A stretch of DNA of 64,000 nucleotides from Flavobacterium soyae (GCF_021245985.1 NZ_JAJQXA010000022.1:1-64000); one strand, 5' to 3'; positions 34,294-43,317 are shown, numbered from the stretch's first letter. Program-made: numbers and translations. Notes: generated by a model from the letters alone, not told the origin.

Positions 34294-34995
34294 TTAATTA
34301 ATAAATTCAGCTTCAAATAAATTGGTTAAATGTTTGATTATTTTAGACTTTACTTCTTCTTCGTCAACTTTTTCTACGCCAAGCTCAGCGTTTAATGATG
34401 TAACGCCTTTTCCGCGAATTCCACATGGAATAATATTATCAAAATAGCCTAAATCGACATTTACGTTAAGAGCAAATCCATGCATGGTAACCCAGCGTGA
34501 AGCGCGAACACCCATTGCGCATATTTTGCGTGCAAACGGAGTTCCGACCCCCAGCCAGACTCCGGTTTCACCTTCACTCCTGCCCGACTCTAAACCATAT
34601 TCTGCCAAAGTCAGAATCATCGCTTCTTCAAGAAACCGTAAATATTTATGAATATCGGTGAAGAAATTTTCTAAATCCAGAATTGGATAACCTACAATTT
34701 GTCCCGGCCCGTGATATGTAATATCACCGCCGCGATTGATTTTATAAAAAGCTGCTCCTTTAGCTTTAAGCTGTTTTTCGTTTAATAATAAGTTTTCCAG
34801 ATCGCCGCTTTTGCCTAAAGTGTAAACATGCGGATGCTCAACAAACAACAAATAATTTGGTGTTGGCAAGTCAAGTTCTTCTCTTCTGTTTTTGATTTTT
34901 AAGTCGACAATATCCTTAAAAAGTTCTTCCTGATATTCCCAAGTCGATTTATAATCCCGGTTTCCAAGATCTTGAAGTTGAATTTTTGTATTCAT
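34294..34995 (-). CDS. lipB: Octanoyltransferase (lipoate biosynthesis)
   Basis: A 233-residue enzyme that moves octanoyl from acyl carrier protein to lipoyl domains, the first step of lipoate synthesis. Signatures are RGGDITYHGPGQ (88-99), catalytic Lys157 in FARKICAMG and nucleophile Cys191 in IIPCGIRGKGVTS. lipA is not in the window. A lipoprotein gene lies immediately upstream on the same strand, 5 nt away, so the two are probably co-transcribed. Confidence 0.95.
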   Translation of the reverse strand: MNTKIQLQDLGNRDYKSTWEYQEELFKDIVDLKIKNRREELDLPTPNYLLFVEHPHVYTLGKSGDLENLLLNEKQLKAKGAAFYKINRGGDITYHGPGQIVGYPILDLENFFTDIHKYLRFLEEAMILTLAEYGLESGRSEGETGVWLGVGTPFARKICAMGVRASRWVTMHGFALNVNVDLGYFDNIIPCGIRGKGVTSLNAELGVEKVDEEEVKSKIIKHLTNLFEAEFIN

Positions 34996-35000
34996 TTTAA

Positions 35001-35756
35001 TTATTTTTCAAACTCGACTTCAAAGTTAAGTTTGTCAGGATTCTCCATATAATCCGTGAAAGTGTATTGAATTGTAATTGATTTTCGATCGTCGCTGAAT
35101 AAAGCATTCGGGTTTGATACTTTTTTTATTTTCTTCGGAAAGTGATATTTGATAATATAATTTGATGAAGCAAACATCATTTTAGACATATCTGCTGCTG
35201 AATCTTTTTTTACTTCGGCCAGTTTCTGCTGATCGATTATCGCTTTTCGGGCAAATTTCTTTCCGTCATAAGTATAGTTTAATTTGCTGTTATTGTTTCC
35301 AAAACCGCTTCCCATTGGGTTTGGCGGAGCTGCCCCTCCTTCTAATTTTTGAAGTGTACTTGCGGTTTGTAAAATATCCTGAAGTTCGTTTACGTTTTTA
35401 AAATCGGTTGAAAAAGTCATTAAAAACTGTTTTTTTTCAGCACTCATTTTGGTATTAACTACAAAATTTTCGAGTTTTTTAATTTCTTGCTGAGCTTCCG
35501 GAGACATTTTTGCGATGCTGTCTTTTTTATCTGCAAATAATTGTTTGAAAGTAAAAGTAGAATCAATGTCTTTTTTAGCATCGGCTCCCATCTGGCTTCC
35601 AATTTGGTCGCCCGCCATTTCCATCAAAGCAGAACCATCCATATCTACAGAGAATTTTCCGCTTCCGTTATCGTTGATGTAAATATTTTCAGTAAAAGTA
35701 CAGCTTGTTAATGTCGCTATTAAAAAAGAAAAACTAAGTAATTTGTATAATTTCAT
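35001..35756 (-). CDS. Lipoprotein of unknown function
   Basis: A 251-residue protein beginning MKLYKLLSFSFLIATLTSC, a clear lipoprotein signal with Cys19 (LTSC). The mature part is rich in Lys, Asp and Ser with SGKFSVDMDGSALMEMAGDQ early and a beta-rich C-terminal half ending YTFTDYMENPDKLNFEVEFEK. The frame is open 33 codons further upstream, but the lipobox fixes the ATG at 35756. Not assigned to a named family. lipB follows after 5 nt. Confidence 0.8.
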   Translation of the reverse strand: MKLYKLLSFSFLIATLTSCTFTENIYINDNGSGKFSVDMDGSALMEMAGDQIGSQMGADAKKDIDSTFTFKQLFADKKDSIAKMSPEAQQEIKKLENFVVNTKMSAEKKQFLMTFSTDFKNVNELQDILQTASTLQKLEGGAAPPNPMGSGFGNNNSKLNYTYDGKKFARKAIIDQQKLAEVKKDSAADMSKMMFASSNYIIKYHFPKKIKKVSNPNALFSDDRKSITIQYTFTDYMENPDKLNFEVEFEK

Positions 35757-35844
35757 CGTAGTACAATTTTTTATCAAATATACGAACTCTATTTTTAATT
35801 GGTTAACTGTTGATATGTTTAATCGTTTATGCGAAAATTGGCTC

Positions 35845-35962
35845 ACGGATTTCACTAATGGTACGGATTGAACGCAGATTATTGTTTAGCTTTAACTTTT
35901 ACAAAGTTTCTCTCTGTAAAAAGAAATCCGTGGTCAATCCGTACCATCAGTAAAATCTGTGG
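35845..35962. repeat. Imperfect inverted repeat, CACGGATT family
   Basis: Left arm about 35845-35881 (CACGGATTTCACTAATGGTA then CGGATTGA) pairs with right arm about 35923-35962 read in reverse, sharing the ACTRATGGTACGGATTGA core. It resembles the GCCACAGATT-type repeats at 49367 and 57161. Confidence 0.7.
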
Positions 35963-36069
35963 TCTATAAACCAATCCGCCATTTTTCACCCATTTTAAAG
36001 ATTGAAATACAATAAATTGCTATAACAAAAAATCTAAAATCAGCATTCTAAAATCTACATTCTTTTCTT

Positions 36070-36077
36070 TATCTTTG
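36070..36077 (+). promoter_or_regulatory. lysS promoter -7 box
   Basis: TATCTTTG matches TAnnTTTG exactly, 23 nt before the lysS ATG. Confidence 0.65.
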
Positions 36078-36100
36078 CACACTTAAAAAAAGAGCACAAA

Positions 36101-37804
36101 ATGGCATTATCAGAACAAGAAATCATCAGAAGAGAAAAACTTCAAAACTTACGCAGTCTGGGAATCAATCCTTATCCAGCTAATCTTTTTCCTGTAAATC
36201 ATACTTCTAAGCAAATAAAGGAGTCGTTTGAAGAAGGTAAAAAGGTTATCGTTGCGGGTCGTTTGATGAGCGTGAGAGATCAGGGAAAAGCTTGTTTTGC
36301 TGAATTGCAGGATAGTGAAGGACGTATTCAATTGTACGTGAACCGCGATGTTTTGTGTGAAGGTGACGATAAAACTTTATACAACCAGGTATTTAAAAAA
36401 TTAACTGATTTAGGTGACTTTATTGGTATTGAAGGAGAATTGTTTACTACACAAGTTGGTGCAAAATGTATCCGTGTAAACGGATTTACTTTCCTGAGTA
36501 AAACGTTACGCCCGCTTCCTTTACCAAAAGTTGATGAAGAAGGAAACGTACACGATGCATTTAATGATGCTGAGTTACGTTACAGAATGCGTTATGTAGA
36601 TTTAACGGTAAATCAGCACGTTAAAGAAACTTTCATCAAACGTACAAAGTTGTTTAGCGCTATGCGTAACTATTTTAATGATGCCGGTTATCTTGAAGTT
36701 GAAACTCCGGTTTTACAATCAATTCCGGGTGGAGCTTCGGCAAGACCTTTTATCACACACCATAATTCGCTTGATATCCCGCTTTACATGCGTATTGCAA
36801 ACGAATTATATTTAAAAAGATTAATTGTTGGTGGATTTGAAGGTGTTTATGAGTTCTCTAAAAACTTCCGTAACGAAGGTATGGACAGAACACATAATCC
36901 TGAATTTACTGCAATGGAAATATATGTAGCTTACAAAGACTACAACTGGATGATGGAATTTGCAGAAGGTTTACTTGAACATTGCGCGATTGCTGTAAAT
37001 GGTACAAGCGAAGTTACTTTTGGTGAGCATACAATCAACTTTAAAGCACCTTATGCACGCGTTACAATGACCGATTCTATCAAACATTTTACTGGATTTG
37101 ATATTTCCGGAAAAACAGAAGAAGAATTGTTTACTGCTGCAAAAGGAATGGGAATTGAAGTTGACGAAACAATGGGTAAAGGGAAATTGATTGATGAAAT
37201 TTTTGGAGCTAAATGTGAAGGAAATTATATTCAGCCAACTTTTATTACAGATTATCCTAAAGAAATGTCACCTCTTTGTAAAGAGCACCGTGACAATCCA
37301 GATTTGACTGAGCGTTTTGAATTGATGGTTTGCGGTAAAGAAATTGCAAATGCGTATTCTGAATTAAATGATCCAATTGATCAGCGTGAGCGTTTTGAAG
37401 ATCAAATGCGTTTATCTGAAAAAGGGGATGATGAAGCAAACGGAATTATCGACGAAGATTTCTTAAGAGCTCTTGAATATGGTATGCCTCCAACGTCTGG
37501 AATGGGAATTGGAATGGATCGTTTGATTATGTATTTAACAAATAATGCTTCTATTCAGGAAGTTTTATTGTTCCCGCAAATGCGTCCGGAGAAAAAACAA
37601 GCTCAAATTGAATTGTCTGACGAAGAAAAAGTAATCATTACTTTATTGAAAGGAAACGAAAATAAAATGGAATTAGCGCAGCTAAAAGTTACAGCTAACT
37701 TAAGCGGTAAAAAATGGGATGCGTCTATGAAAAACTTATCTAAACATGGTTTGACTAAAGTTGTCGTTGACGGCGAGTTCAAAACTGTTGAATTGGTGGA
37801 GTAA
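36101..37804 (+). CDS. lysS: Lysyl-tRNA synthetase, class II
   Basis: A 567-residue class II synthetase charging tRNA-Lys. The N-terminal OB-fold anticodon-binding domain spans about 50-160. Motif 2 reads FRNEGMDRTHNPEFTAMEIY (about 265-285) and motif 3 GMPPTSGMGIGMDRLIMYL (about 463-481). It carries an extra C-terminal segment of about 65 residues beyond the catalytic core, common in Bacteroidota LysS. Consensus -7 box and terminator frame it as a single gene. Confidence 0.97.
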   Translation: MALSEQEIIRREKLQNLRSLGINPYPANLFPVNHTSKQIKESFEEGKKVIVAGRLMSVRDQGKACFAELQDSEGRIQLYVNRDVLCEGDDKTLYNQVFKKLTDLGDFIGIEGELFTTQVGAKCIRVNGFTFLSKTLRPLPLPKVDEEGNVHDAFNDAELRYRMRYVDLTVNQHVKETFIKRTKLFSAMRNYFNDAGYLEVETPVLQSIPGGASARPFITHHNSLDIPLYMRIANELYLKRLIVGGFEGVYEFSKNFRNEGMDRTHNPEFTAMEIYVAYKDYNWMMEFAEGLLEHCAIAVNGTSEVTFGEHTINFKAPYARVTMTDSIKHFTGFDISGKTEEELFTAAKGMGIEVDETMGKGKLIDEIFGAKCEGNYIQPTFITDYPKEMSPLCKEHRDNPDLTERFELMVCGKEIANAYSELNDPIDQRERFEDQMRLSEKGDDEANGIIDEDFLRALEYGMPPTSGMGIGMDRLIMYLTNNASIQEVLLFPQMRPEKKQAQIELSDEEKVIITLLKGNENKMELAQLKVTANLSGKKWDASMKNLSKHGLTKVVVDGEFKTVELVE

Positions 37805-37832
37805 TTTTTGTCTTATTTTATTACAAATACAG

Positions 37833-37863
37833 CCCGATAGGTTTATAACTTATCGGGTTTTTC
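37833..37863 (+). terminator. Terminator of lysS
   Basis: CCCGATAGGTT / AACTTATCGGG stem followed by TTTTTCGTTTT, 28 nt after the stop. Confidence 0.8.
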
Positions 37864-37904
37864 GTTTTATTTACATAACTTTGATTAATGAAAACTGTAT
37901 TATT

Positions 37905-38138
37905 ATGAGCACTTTAGAAATAAAATTAGAAATATTTGATAAACTAAAAAATGTTGAGGATGTCAGCCTGTTAGAAAAAACCAGAAATCTTCTAAAAAAT
38001 GCAGATACTTCAGAAATTTATCAATTTGAACAATATGAATTGGATATGCTGAGAGAAAGTGAAGAAGACATTAAATATGGAAGAGTCATTTCTCAAGAAG
38101 ATTTAGATACGGAAGATTTAGAATGGCTGTCAGAATAA
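37905..38138 (+). CDS. Antitoxin-like protein of a ParE/RelE module
   Basis: A 77-residue acidic protein (MSTLEIKLEIFDKLKNVEDV...) with a predicted helical N-terminal part and an acidic C-terminal tail ending EDLDTEDLEWLSE, the type of small antitoxin encoded just ahead of ParE/RelE toxins. Upstream in-frame codons extend into the lysS end but the ATG at 37905 gives the natural start. The last 16 nt overlap the toxin start codon at 38123, the usual arrangement for co-translated pairs. The partner toxin gene is broken. Confidence 0.8.
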   Translation: MSTLEIKLEIFDKLKNVEDVSLLEKTRNLLKNADTSEIYQFEQYELDMLRESEEDIKYGRVISQEDLDTEDLEWLSE

Positions 38139-38429
38139 TTTGGACTAATACAGCTGTTAATCAAAGAAGAAAAATATTGAATTATTTGGAATAAAAGAAA
38201 TAAGTCAAAAACTTATTCAAGAAAGTTAGTTACAGAAATAACACAAAGAGTTAAGTTTCTAGTGAATAATCCTGAAATTTACGTTAAAACCACTTTTCCA
38301 GATATTAGATTCTCAACATTATGACATTATAATATATTTTATAGAATAACTACAAAAGAATTAATTGTCATAGCATTTTGGGATAATAGACGAAATCCAA
38401 AAATACTTTCTAAAATGCTAAAAAGGTAA
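38123..38429 (+). pseudogene. ParE/RelE-family toxin, frameshifted and with a stop
   Basis: Reading from ATG 38123 gives MAVRIIWTNTAVNQRRKILN, then a stop. Removing one T from the TTT at 38185-38187 restores NYWNKRNKSKTYSRKLVTEI and the frame continues through FPDIRFSTL to a TGA (38322-38324), then HYNIFYRITTKELIVIAFWD and on to MLKR and TAA at 38429. The rebuilt protein of about 101 residues has the ParE/RelE pattern, including FYRI and FWDNRRNPKIL near the C-terminus. One insertion plus one nonsense codon (for example GGA to TGA) inactivate it, while the antitoxin overlapping it is intact. Confidence 0.85.
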
Positions 38430-38438
38430 TCATATAAT

Positions 38439-38470
38439 ACCCCGACTGGTTTTAAAACCAGTCGGGGTTT
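38439..38470. terminator. Terminator after the toxin remnant
   Basis: A perfect palindrome ACCCCGACTGGTTTT / AAAACCAGTCGGGGT followed on the plus strand by TTGTTTTTT. Confidence 0.85.
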
Positions 38471-38576
38471 GTTTTTTATATCTTATTGCTGTCGAATTAG
38501 ATTGCGTACACACTGTTGTGCGTCTCTACTGAATATCTTTGTGTACATTTTCAGGTATCGTAAACCCGACAGGTTT

Positions 38577-39173
38577 TTAAAATGAATACTTCACCAACTT
38601 TTTATCATAAATATCTAAAACCTTTGTACTTTCTTTTGGAAGATCTCCTTTCCATTTTTCCTGAACAGATGGATTTGATGGATATTTCCCATTCTTCATT
38701 TTTATATGATGAAATAAACCACCGCTTTTCATTAAAAGATTATAAAATTTTTCAGTTGATGAAGTCGTTACATAAATAGGGAAATCAGTTACGGTGAAAG
38801 AATTGATTAAACTTCCTTTATTATTTAAAATATAACCAGAACAGCCCCCGCTTCCACAGAAATACGAATTAGAGAAACCAACAAAATATTCATTTTTCTG
38901 ATCGTTATTTAAATCAAAAGCTTCGTAATAAAAGAACCTGTTTTCTTTTGTCAATACGGGAAGATCGTTCTTTAATAGAACCTTTAATTGCTTTCGAATT
39001 AATTTGGCTGCTTTATCTTCTTTTGCAGGAGCATCACTTACATCAGCAGTTCCTCCAATGGTTTTTGACAATGTATCCTGAATAATCGTTTTAATAATAT
39101 TTTTTGATTCCGTTTTACTTTGACATGAATATAATGCCAGAATTGCGATTAGAATTAGAATTTTATTTTTCAT
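38577..39173 (-). CDS. Lipoprotein of unknown function
   Basis: A 198-residue protein with lipoprotein signal MKNKILILIAILALYSC (Cys17). The mature part includes FYYEAFDLNNDQKNEYFVGF, a calcium-loop-like DxNxDxxxE pattern (near 86-95), and a conserved Cys pair in FCGSGGCSGYIL (about 110-115). This resembles small exported Bacteroidota proteins that read like FG-GAP or EF-hand-type domains, but no function is assigned. Confidence 0.78.
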   Translation of the reverse strand: MKNKILILIAILALYSCQSKTESKNIIKTIIQDTLSKTIGGTADVSDAPAKEDKAAKLIRKQLKVLLKNDLPVLTKENRFFYYEAFDLNNDQKNEYFVGFSNSYFCGSGGCSGYILNNKGSLINSFTVTDFPIYVTTSSTEKFYNLLMKSGGLFHHIKMKNGKYPSNPSVQEKWKGDLPKESTKVLDIYDKKLVKYSF

Positions 39174-39298
39174 AATCTGATATTTTAAATCTACATACTC
39201 ATTTTCAAGTAATTAAATTACGAAAAATATTCGACAAGCAACCCGACAGTCCCGAAGTCTCTGGATAAGAACCTATCAGGTTTAATGCAGCGGATAAT

Positions 39299-40318
39299 TT
39301 AAACTAATAATGCCGCTTTATTTTCAATATCATTTTGCTTCAATAATGATTTTATATTATTGAAAGTTACCAATGCAATCTGCGTTAAAGCTTCGTTGGT
39401 AAAAAACGCCTGATGCGCTGTTACCAAAACATTCGGAAAACTCATTAAACGCTGAATTGCATCATCCTGAATAATATCTGCAGATAAATCCCTGAAGAAA
39501 AGTTTTTCTTCCTGTTCGTAAACATCAATTCCTAAATAGCCAATTTTACCTTCTTTTAAACCTTCAATTACGCAGGAAGTTTCAATTAATCCGCCGCGGC
39601 TAGTATTAATAATCATTACGCTGTCTTTCATCAAAGCAATTGAATTTTTGTTAATTACATGCTTTGTTTGATCGTTTAGCGGACAGTGAAGTGAAATGAT
39701 ATCGCTCGATTTAAATATTTCTTCTAAACCAACAAAAGAAATACCGTCTTTAGCCATTTCCTCATTGGTTACAATATCATAAGCCAAAACTTTACAGCCA
39801 AAACCCAAAGCAATTTTTGCAAAAGCTTTTCCGATATTTCCCGTTCCAATAATTCCAATTGTTTTTCCAAACAAATCAAAACCTAATAATCCATTTAAAG
39901 AGAAATTTTGCTCACGAACCCTGTTATATGCTTTATGTGTTTTTCGGTTTAAAGTCAAAATCATAGCCATCGCATGTTCAGCAACTGCCTGCGGAGAATA
40001 TGCCGGAACACGACAGACTTTTAAATTGTGTTTTTTTGCTGCTTCCAGATCGACATTATTAAAACCTGCGCAGCGTAATGCAATAATTTTTACATTTTTT
40101 TCTTCCAATTGTTTAATTACGGCTTCGTTTACAATGTCGTTTACAAAGACGCAGACAATTTTGGTTTTTTCAATTAAAATTACAGTTTGAGGATTTAATT
40201 GTGTTTCGAAAAAATCCAGTTCAAAACCAAAATCAGCATTGTATTTATTGAAGAAAGCTTTATCGTAAGGCTGCGTTGAAAAGAAAGCAATTTTATTGTT
40301 TGACAAAGAGGAATTCAT
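39299..40318 (-). CDS. D-2-hydroxyacid dehydrogenase (D-lactate dehydrogenase type)
   Basis: A 339-residue NAD-dependent enzyme of the D-isomer 2-hydroxyacid dehydrogenase family, closest in pattern to fermentative D-lactate dehydrogenase (reduces pyruvate to D-lactate). The Rossmann motif GTGNIG is at 158-163 with Asp181 as cofactor selector. Substrate Arg lies in NTSRGGLIE and the catalytic His in VTAHQAFFTNEA. RCAGFNNVDLEAA (82-94) is the substrate loop typical of the LdhA group. Single gene. Confidence 0.9.
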   Translation of the reverse strand: MNSSLSNNKIAFFSTQPYDKAFFNKYNADFGFELDFFETQLNPQTVILIEKTKIVCVFVNDIVNEAVIKQLEEKNVKIIALRCAGFNNVDLEAAKKHNLKVCRVPAYSPQAVAEHAMAMILTLNRKTHKAYNRVREQNFSLNGLLGFDLFGKTIGIIGTGNIGKAFAKIALGFGCKVLAYDIVTNEEMAKDGISFVGLEEIFKSSDIISLHCPLNDQTKHVINKNSIALMKDSVMIINTSRGGLIETSCVIEGLKEGKIGYLGIDVYEQEEKLFFRDLSADIIQDDAIQRLMSFPNVLVTAHQAFFTNEALTQIALVTFNNIKSLLKQNDIENKAALLV

Positions 40319-40505
40319 AATAATTTGTTTTTGGAAAATATTTTATTGGTCTTCTAAAAATAAGAAAATATTTTCAATATACAGGAAAGCTGCAGTTTTA
40401 AATATTTACATCTCAAAAAGTTAAATAAACAACAATTCACAATATTAATTAAACCTATTCAGTTTAATAAAGTCTAAATACTATAACCTTAAAAAAAGAC
40501 AAATC

Positions 40506-40946
40506 ATGAAAAAATTATTTATCGCAGCTATGCTATTAGTTGGAATAGCAAGTTTTGCACAAGACACCGATCAAAAAACAGCAGCTGAACAAAAAGAAAA
40601 ATTAACTCCCGAACAGCGCAGCGAAAAACAATTAAAAAAGTTAACTACAGAATTGAGTTTAGATGCCAATCAACAAGCACAGGTAAAACAATTACTAGCT
40701 GAAAGAAGTGCTAAAGCAGAAAAATTCAGAGAAGCCAGAGAAGCAAAAAAGAACAGTGATGTAAAGCCAACTGCAGCTGAAAAAGAAGCTTTTAAAAATG
40801 AAATAAAAGCCGAAAAAGAAGCAAATGACGCAAAAATGAAAGCAATTCTAAACGCTGATCAATATGCAAAATGGCATTCTTTACAGGAAAAAAATAAAGA
40901 CAAAGCCAGAGAAAAAATAAAAGAATACAAAAAAGAAAGCAACTAA
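40506..40946 (+). CDS. Exported helical protein, single repeat unit (Spy/CpxP-like)
   Basis: A 146-residue exported protein with signal peptide MKKLFIAAMLLVGIASFAQ. The mature chain is almost entirely helical and charged, with one unit of about 90 residues from LTPEQRSEKQLKKLTTELSL to MKAILNADQYAKWHSL. The LTPEQR and 'LNADQYxKW' blocks recall the LTxxQ motifs of periplasmic Spy/CpxP stress proteins; the relation is suggestive, not proven. The next gene is a paralogue with two units. Confidence 0.8.
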   Translation: MKKLFIAAMLLVGIASFAQDTDQKTAAEQKEKLTPEQRSEKQLKKLTTELSLDANQQAQVKQLLAERSAKAEKFREAREAKKNSDVKPTAAEKEAFKNEIKAEKEANDAKMKAILNADQYAKWHSLQEKNKDKAREKIKEYKKESN

Positions 40947-40955
40947 ATATAGTTT

Positions 40956-40986
40956 ATACAAAGAGGCCGTTGAGCCTCTTTGTATT
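40956..40986 (+). terminator. Terminator after the first helical paralogue
   Basis: ACAAAGAGGC / GCCTCTTTGT stem with a 6-nt loop, followed by ATTTTC. Confidence 0.7.
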
Positions 40987-41119
40987 TTCAAATATTTTTA
41001 AAACCACATTATATTTTCATTAATAGTTTCTGTTAAATAAAAGATAAATCTGACAATCTCATTAAACTTATTAAATCTGTAGAAGTCTAATTGCAATAAA
41101 CCTTTTAAAAAGACGAAAA

Positions 41120-41860
41120 ATGAAAAAATTATTTATCGCAGCTTTATTGTTCGTTGGAATAGTAAGTTTTGCACAAGACATCAATCAGAAACCAGCACGT
41201 GATCAAAGAGAAAAATTAACTCCCGAACAGCGTAATGAAAAGCATTTACAAAAACTAACTTCTGATTTGAATTTAGATAAAAAACAGCAGGAACAAGTAA
41301 AGCAGCTTTTGGCAGAGAAAAGTGCTAAAACGGAAAAGTTCAGAGATTCAAGAAAAGACAGTAAAACAAAACCTACTGCAGAAGAAAGAGAAGCTTTTAA
41401 AAAACAAATTACCGCCGAAAGAGAAGCCAACGATGCTAAAATGAAAGCCATTTTAAATGCGGATCAATACACAAAATGGACGGCTCTAAAAAAAGAACAT
41501 GAAGGCCGCAGAGGAAAAGGAGATCATAAAGATCATAAAACACCACAGGAACGTAATCAGGCGCATTTACAAAAATTAACGACTGACTTAAATCTAAATG
41601 CTGATCAGCAAAAACAAGTAAGTGAACTTTTATCTGACAGAAGTACAAAAATGGAAATGCTTAAAAAAAGCAGAAGAGATTCTGGTGTACAGCCAACTGA
41701 AGCTGATAAAAAAGCCATGAAAAAACAAATGGAAGAAGATCACAAAGCTTATGATGCAAAAATGAAATCTATTTTAAATGCAGATCAATACAAAAAATGG
41801 ACAGCAATTAAAAAAGAACATAAAGACAAAATGAAAGATCACCGAAAAGATAAAATGTAA
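41120..41860 (+). CDS. Exported helical protein, two repeat units (paralogue of the preceding gene)
   Basis: A 246-residue exported protein whose first 19 residues (MKKLFIAALLFVGIVSFAQ) and first unit closely match the preceding protein. A second, internally duplicated unit follows (about 138-238: RNQAHLQKLTTDLNLNADQQ ... SILNADQYKKWTAIKKEH). Both units keep the LNADQYxKW block. Upstream regions of the two genes also share AAAAAGAC-n-ATGAAAAAATTATTTATCG, so the whole gene was duplicated and one copy then doubled its domain. Probable periplasmic chaperone-like role by analogy with Spy, unproven. Confidence 0.82.
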   Translation: MKKLFIAALLFVGIVSFAQDINQKPARDQREKLTPEQRNEKHLQKLTSDLNLDKKQQEQVKQLLAEKSAKTEKFRDSRKDSKTKPTAEEREAFKKQITAEREANDAKMKAILNADQYTKWTALKKEHEGRRGKGDHKDHKTPQERNQAHLQKLTTDLNLNADQQKQVSELLSDRSTKMEMLKKSRRDSGVQPTEADKKAMKKQMEEDHKAYDAKMKSILNADQYKKWTAIKKEHKDKMKDHRKDKM

Positions 41861-41870
41861 TTGAGATCAA

Positions 41871-41991
41871 AAAAAAGAGGCTGTCTCAAAAGTAAAATCA
41901 AGCTGTTGAGAATCGCGTAAACGGAAAATTTCTCCGATAGGTATCCGAATAAAAAAGAGGTTGTCTCGACTTTTGAGACAGCCTCTTTTTT
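41871..41991. terminator. Composite terminator/repeat between helical paralogue and hemL
   Basis: AAAAAAGAGGCTGTCTCAAA at 41871 (23-nt arm to 41893) is the exact reverse complement of 41969-41991. A local imperfect copy at 41951-41968 also pairs with the same right arm, giving two mutually exclusive hairpins. T-runs on both strands allow it to terminate hemL (minus) and the paralogue (plus). Confidence 0.8.
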
Positions 41992-41995
41992 GCTA

Positions 41996-43282
41996 TTAAA
42001 ATGTTTTCGAAACCTTATCGATCGCATTAATAGTAAAATCTAAATCTTCATATGTTAAAGCATCTGTAATAAACCATGTTTCGTATGCAGATGGTGCAAT
42101 GTAAATTCCTTCCTGCAACAGTCCGTGGAAGAATTTCTTAAACGTTTCGTTATCTCCTTTTGCAGCAGTTTGGAAATCGGTAACCGGATTTGCATCAAAG
42201 TGAACAGAAATCATAGAACCTACTCTATTGATGGTAAAAACAACATTATTTGCTTTTAAAACTCTGTCAATTCCTGCTTCTAAATAAGCCGTTTTTTCTT
42301 CTAAACGAGTAAAAATTTCACGGTCATTATCTAACGCTTTTAACATTGCATATCCAGCCGCCATTGCTAACGGATTTCCAGATAATGTTCCTGCCTGATA
42401 AACAGGCCCAAGCGGTGCTAAATAATTCATGATTTCTTCGCGTGCAGCAAAAGCTCCAACCGGAAGTCCGCCGCCAATTACTTTTCCGAAAGTTACAATA
42501 TCAGCATTGATATTATACAATTCCTGAACTCCTCCGCGGGCTAAACGAAAACCTGTCATAACCTCATCAAAAATCAATAAGATTCCGTTTGCTGTACACA
42601 ATTCTCTTAAGCCTTCTAAGAAACCTTTTGCAGGCGGAATACAACCCATATTTCCTGCAACCGCTTCGATAATAATGGCCGCGATTTCTCCTTTATTCGC
42701 TTCGATTAAAGTTTTTACATTCTCTAAATCATTGTATTTGGCTAACAAAGTATCTTTTGCAGTTCCTTCTGTAACTCCTGGGCTGTTTGGCGATCCAAAA
42801 GTTACGGCTCCACTTCCTGCCTGAATCAAGAATGAATCAGAATGTCCGTGATAGCAGCCTGCAAATTTGATGATTTTATCTCTTTTTGTAAATCCGCGAG
42901 CCAGACGAATCGCACTCATACAAGCTTCTGTTCCAGAATTTACAAAACGTATTTTATCAATATTCGGAACCATAGAAACTGCCAAAGCAGCAATTTCTGT
43001 TTCCAGTTCTGTTGGCATTCCAAATGAAGTTCCCAGTTTTGCTTTTTCGATTACGGCATCAACAACCGGCTGATAAGCGTGTCCCAAAACCATTGGCCCC
43101 CAAGAGTTGATATAATCTATTAATTTGTTTCCGTCTTCATCATATAAATAAGCGCCTTTGGCACTTTTTACAAAAATTGGAGTTCCGCCAACCGCTTTAA
43201 ACGCTCTTACTGGTGAATTTACTCCTCCCGGAATTACTTTTTCTGCTTCAGCAAAAAGCTGACTACTTCTTTTATATAACAT
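41996..43282 (-). CDS. hemL: Glutamate-1-semialdehyde 2,1-aminomutase
   Basis: A 428-residue class III aminotransferase-fold PLP enzyme making 5-aminolevulinate from glutamate-1-semialdehyde, in the C5 route to haem. The PLP lysine is Lys267 in DIVTFGKVIGGGLPVGAF. VNSGTEACMSAIRLARG (115-130) and IFDEVMTGFR (237-246) are family blocks. Other hem genes are not in the window. A short 35-bp gap with TTTTAGATTTTAGA repeats separates it from a small membrane protein gene upstream. Confidence 0.96.
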   Translation of the reverse strand: MLYKRSSQLFAEAEKVIPGGVNSPVRAFKAVGGTPIFVKSAKGAYLYDEDGNKLIDYINSWGPMVLGHAYQPVVDAVIEKAKLGTSFGMPTELETEIAALAVSMVPNIDKIRFVNSGTEACMSAIRLARGFTKRDKIIKFAGCYHGHSDSFLIQAGSGAVTFGSPNSPGVTEGTAKDTLLAKYNDLENVKTLIEANKGEIAAIIIEAVAGNMGCIPPAKGFLEGLRELCTANGILLIFDEVMTGFRLARGGVQELYNINADIVTFGKVIGGGLPVGAFAAREEIMNYLAPLGPVYQAGTLSGNPLAMAAGYAMLKALDNDREIFTRLEEKTAYLEAGIDRVLKANNVVFTINRVGSMISVHFDANPVTDFQTAAKGDNETFKKFFHGLLQEGIYIAPSAYETWFITDALTYEDLDFTINAIDKVSKTF

Positions 43283-43317
43283 TCTTAATTTTAGATTTTA
43301 GAGTTTAGATTTTAGAT

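Larger units (their letters stand above)
35757..36100. other. Divergent region between lipoprotein gene and lysS
   Basis: 344 bp containing an imperfect inverted repeat (35845-35962) and the lysS promoter box (36070-36077). Confidence 0.6.
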
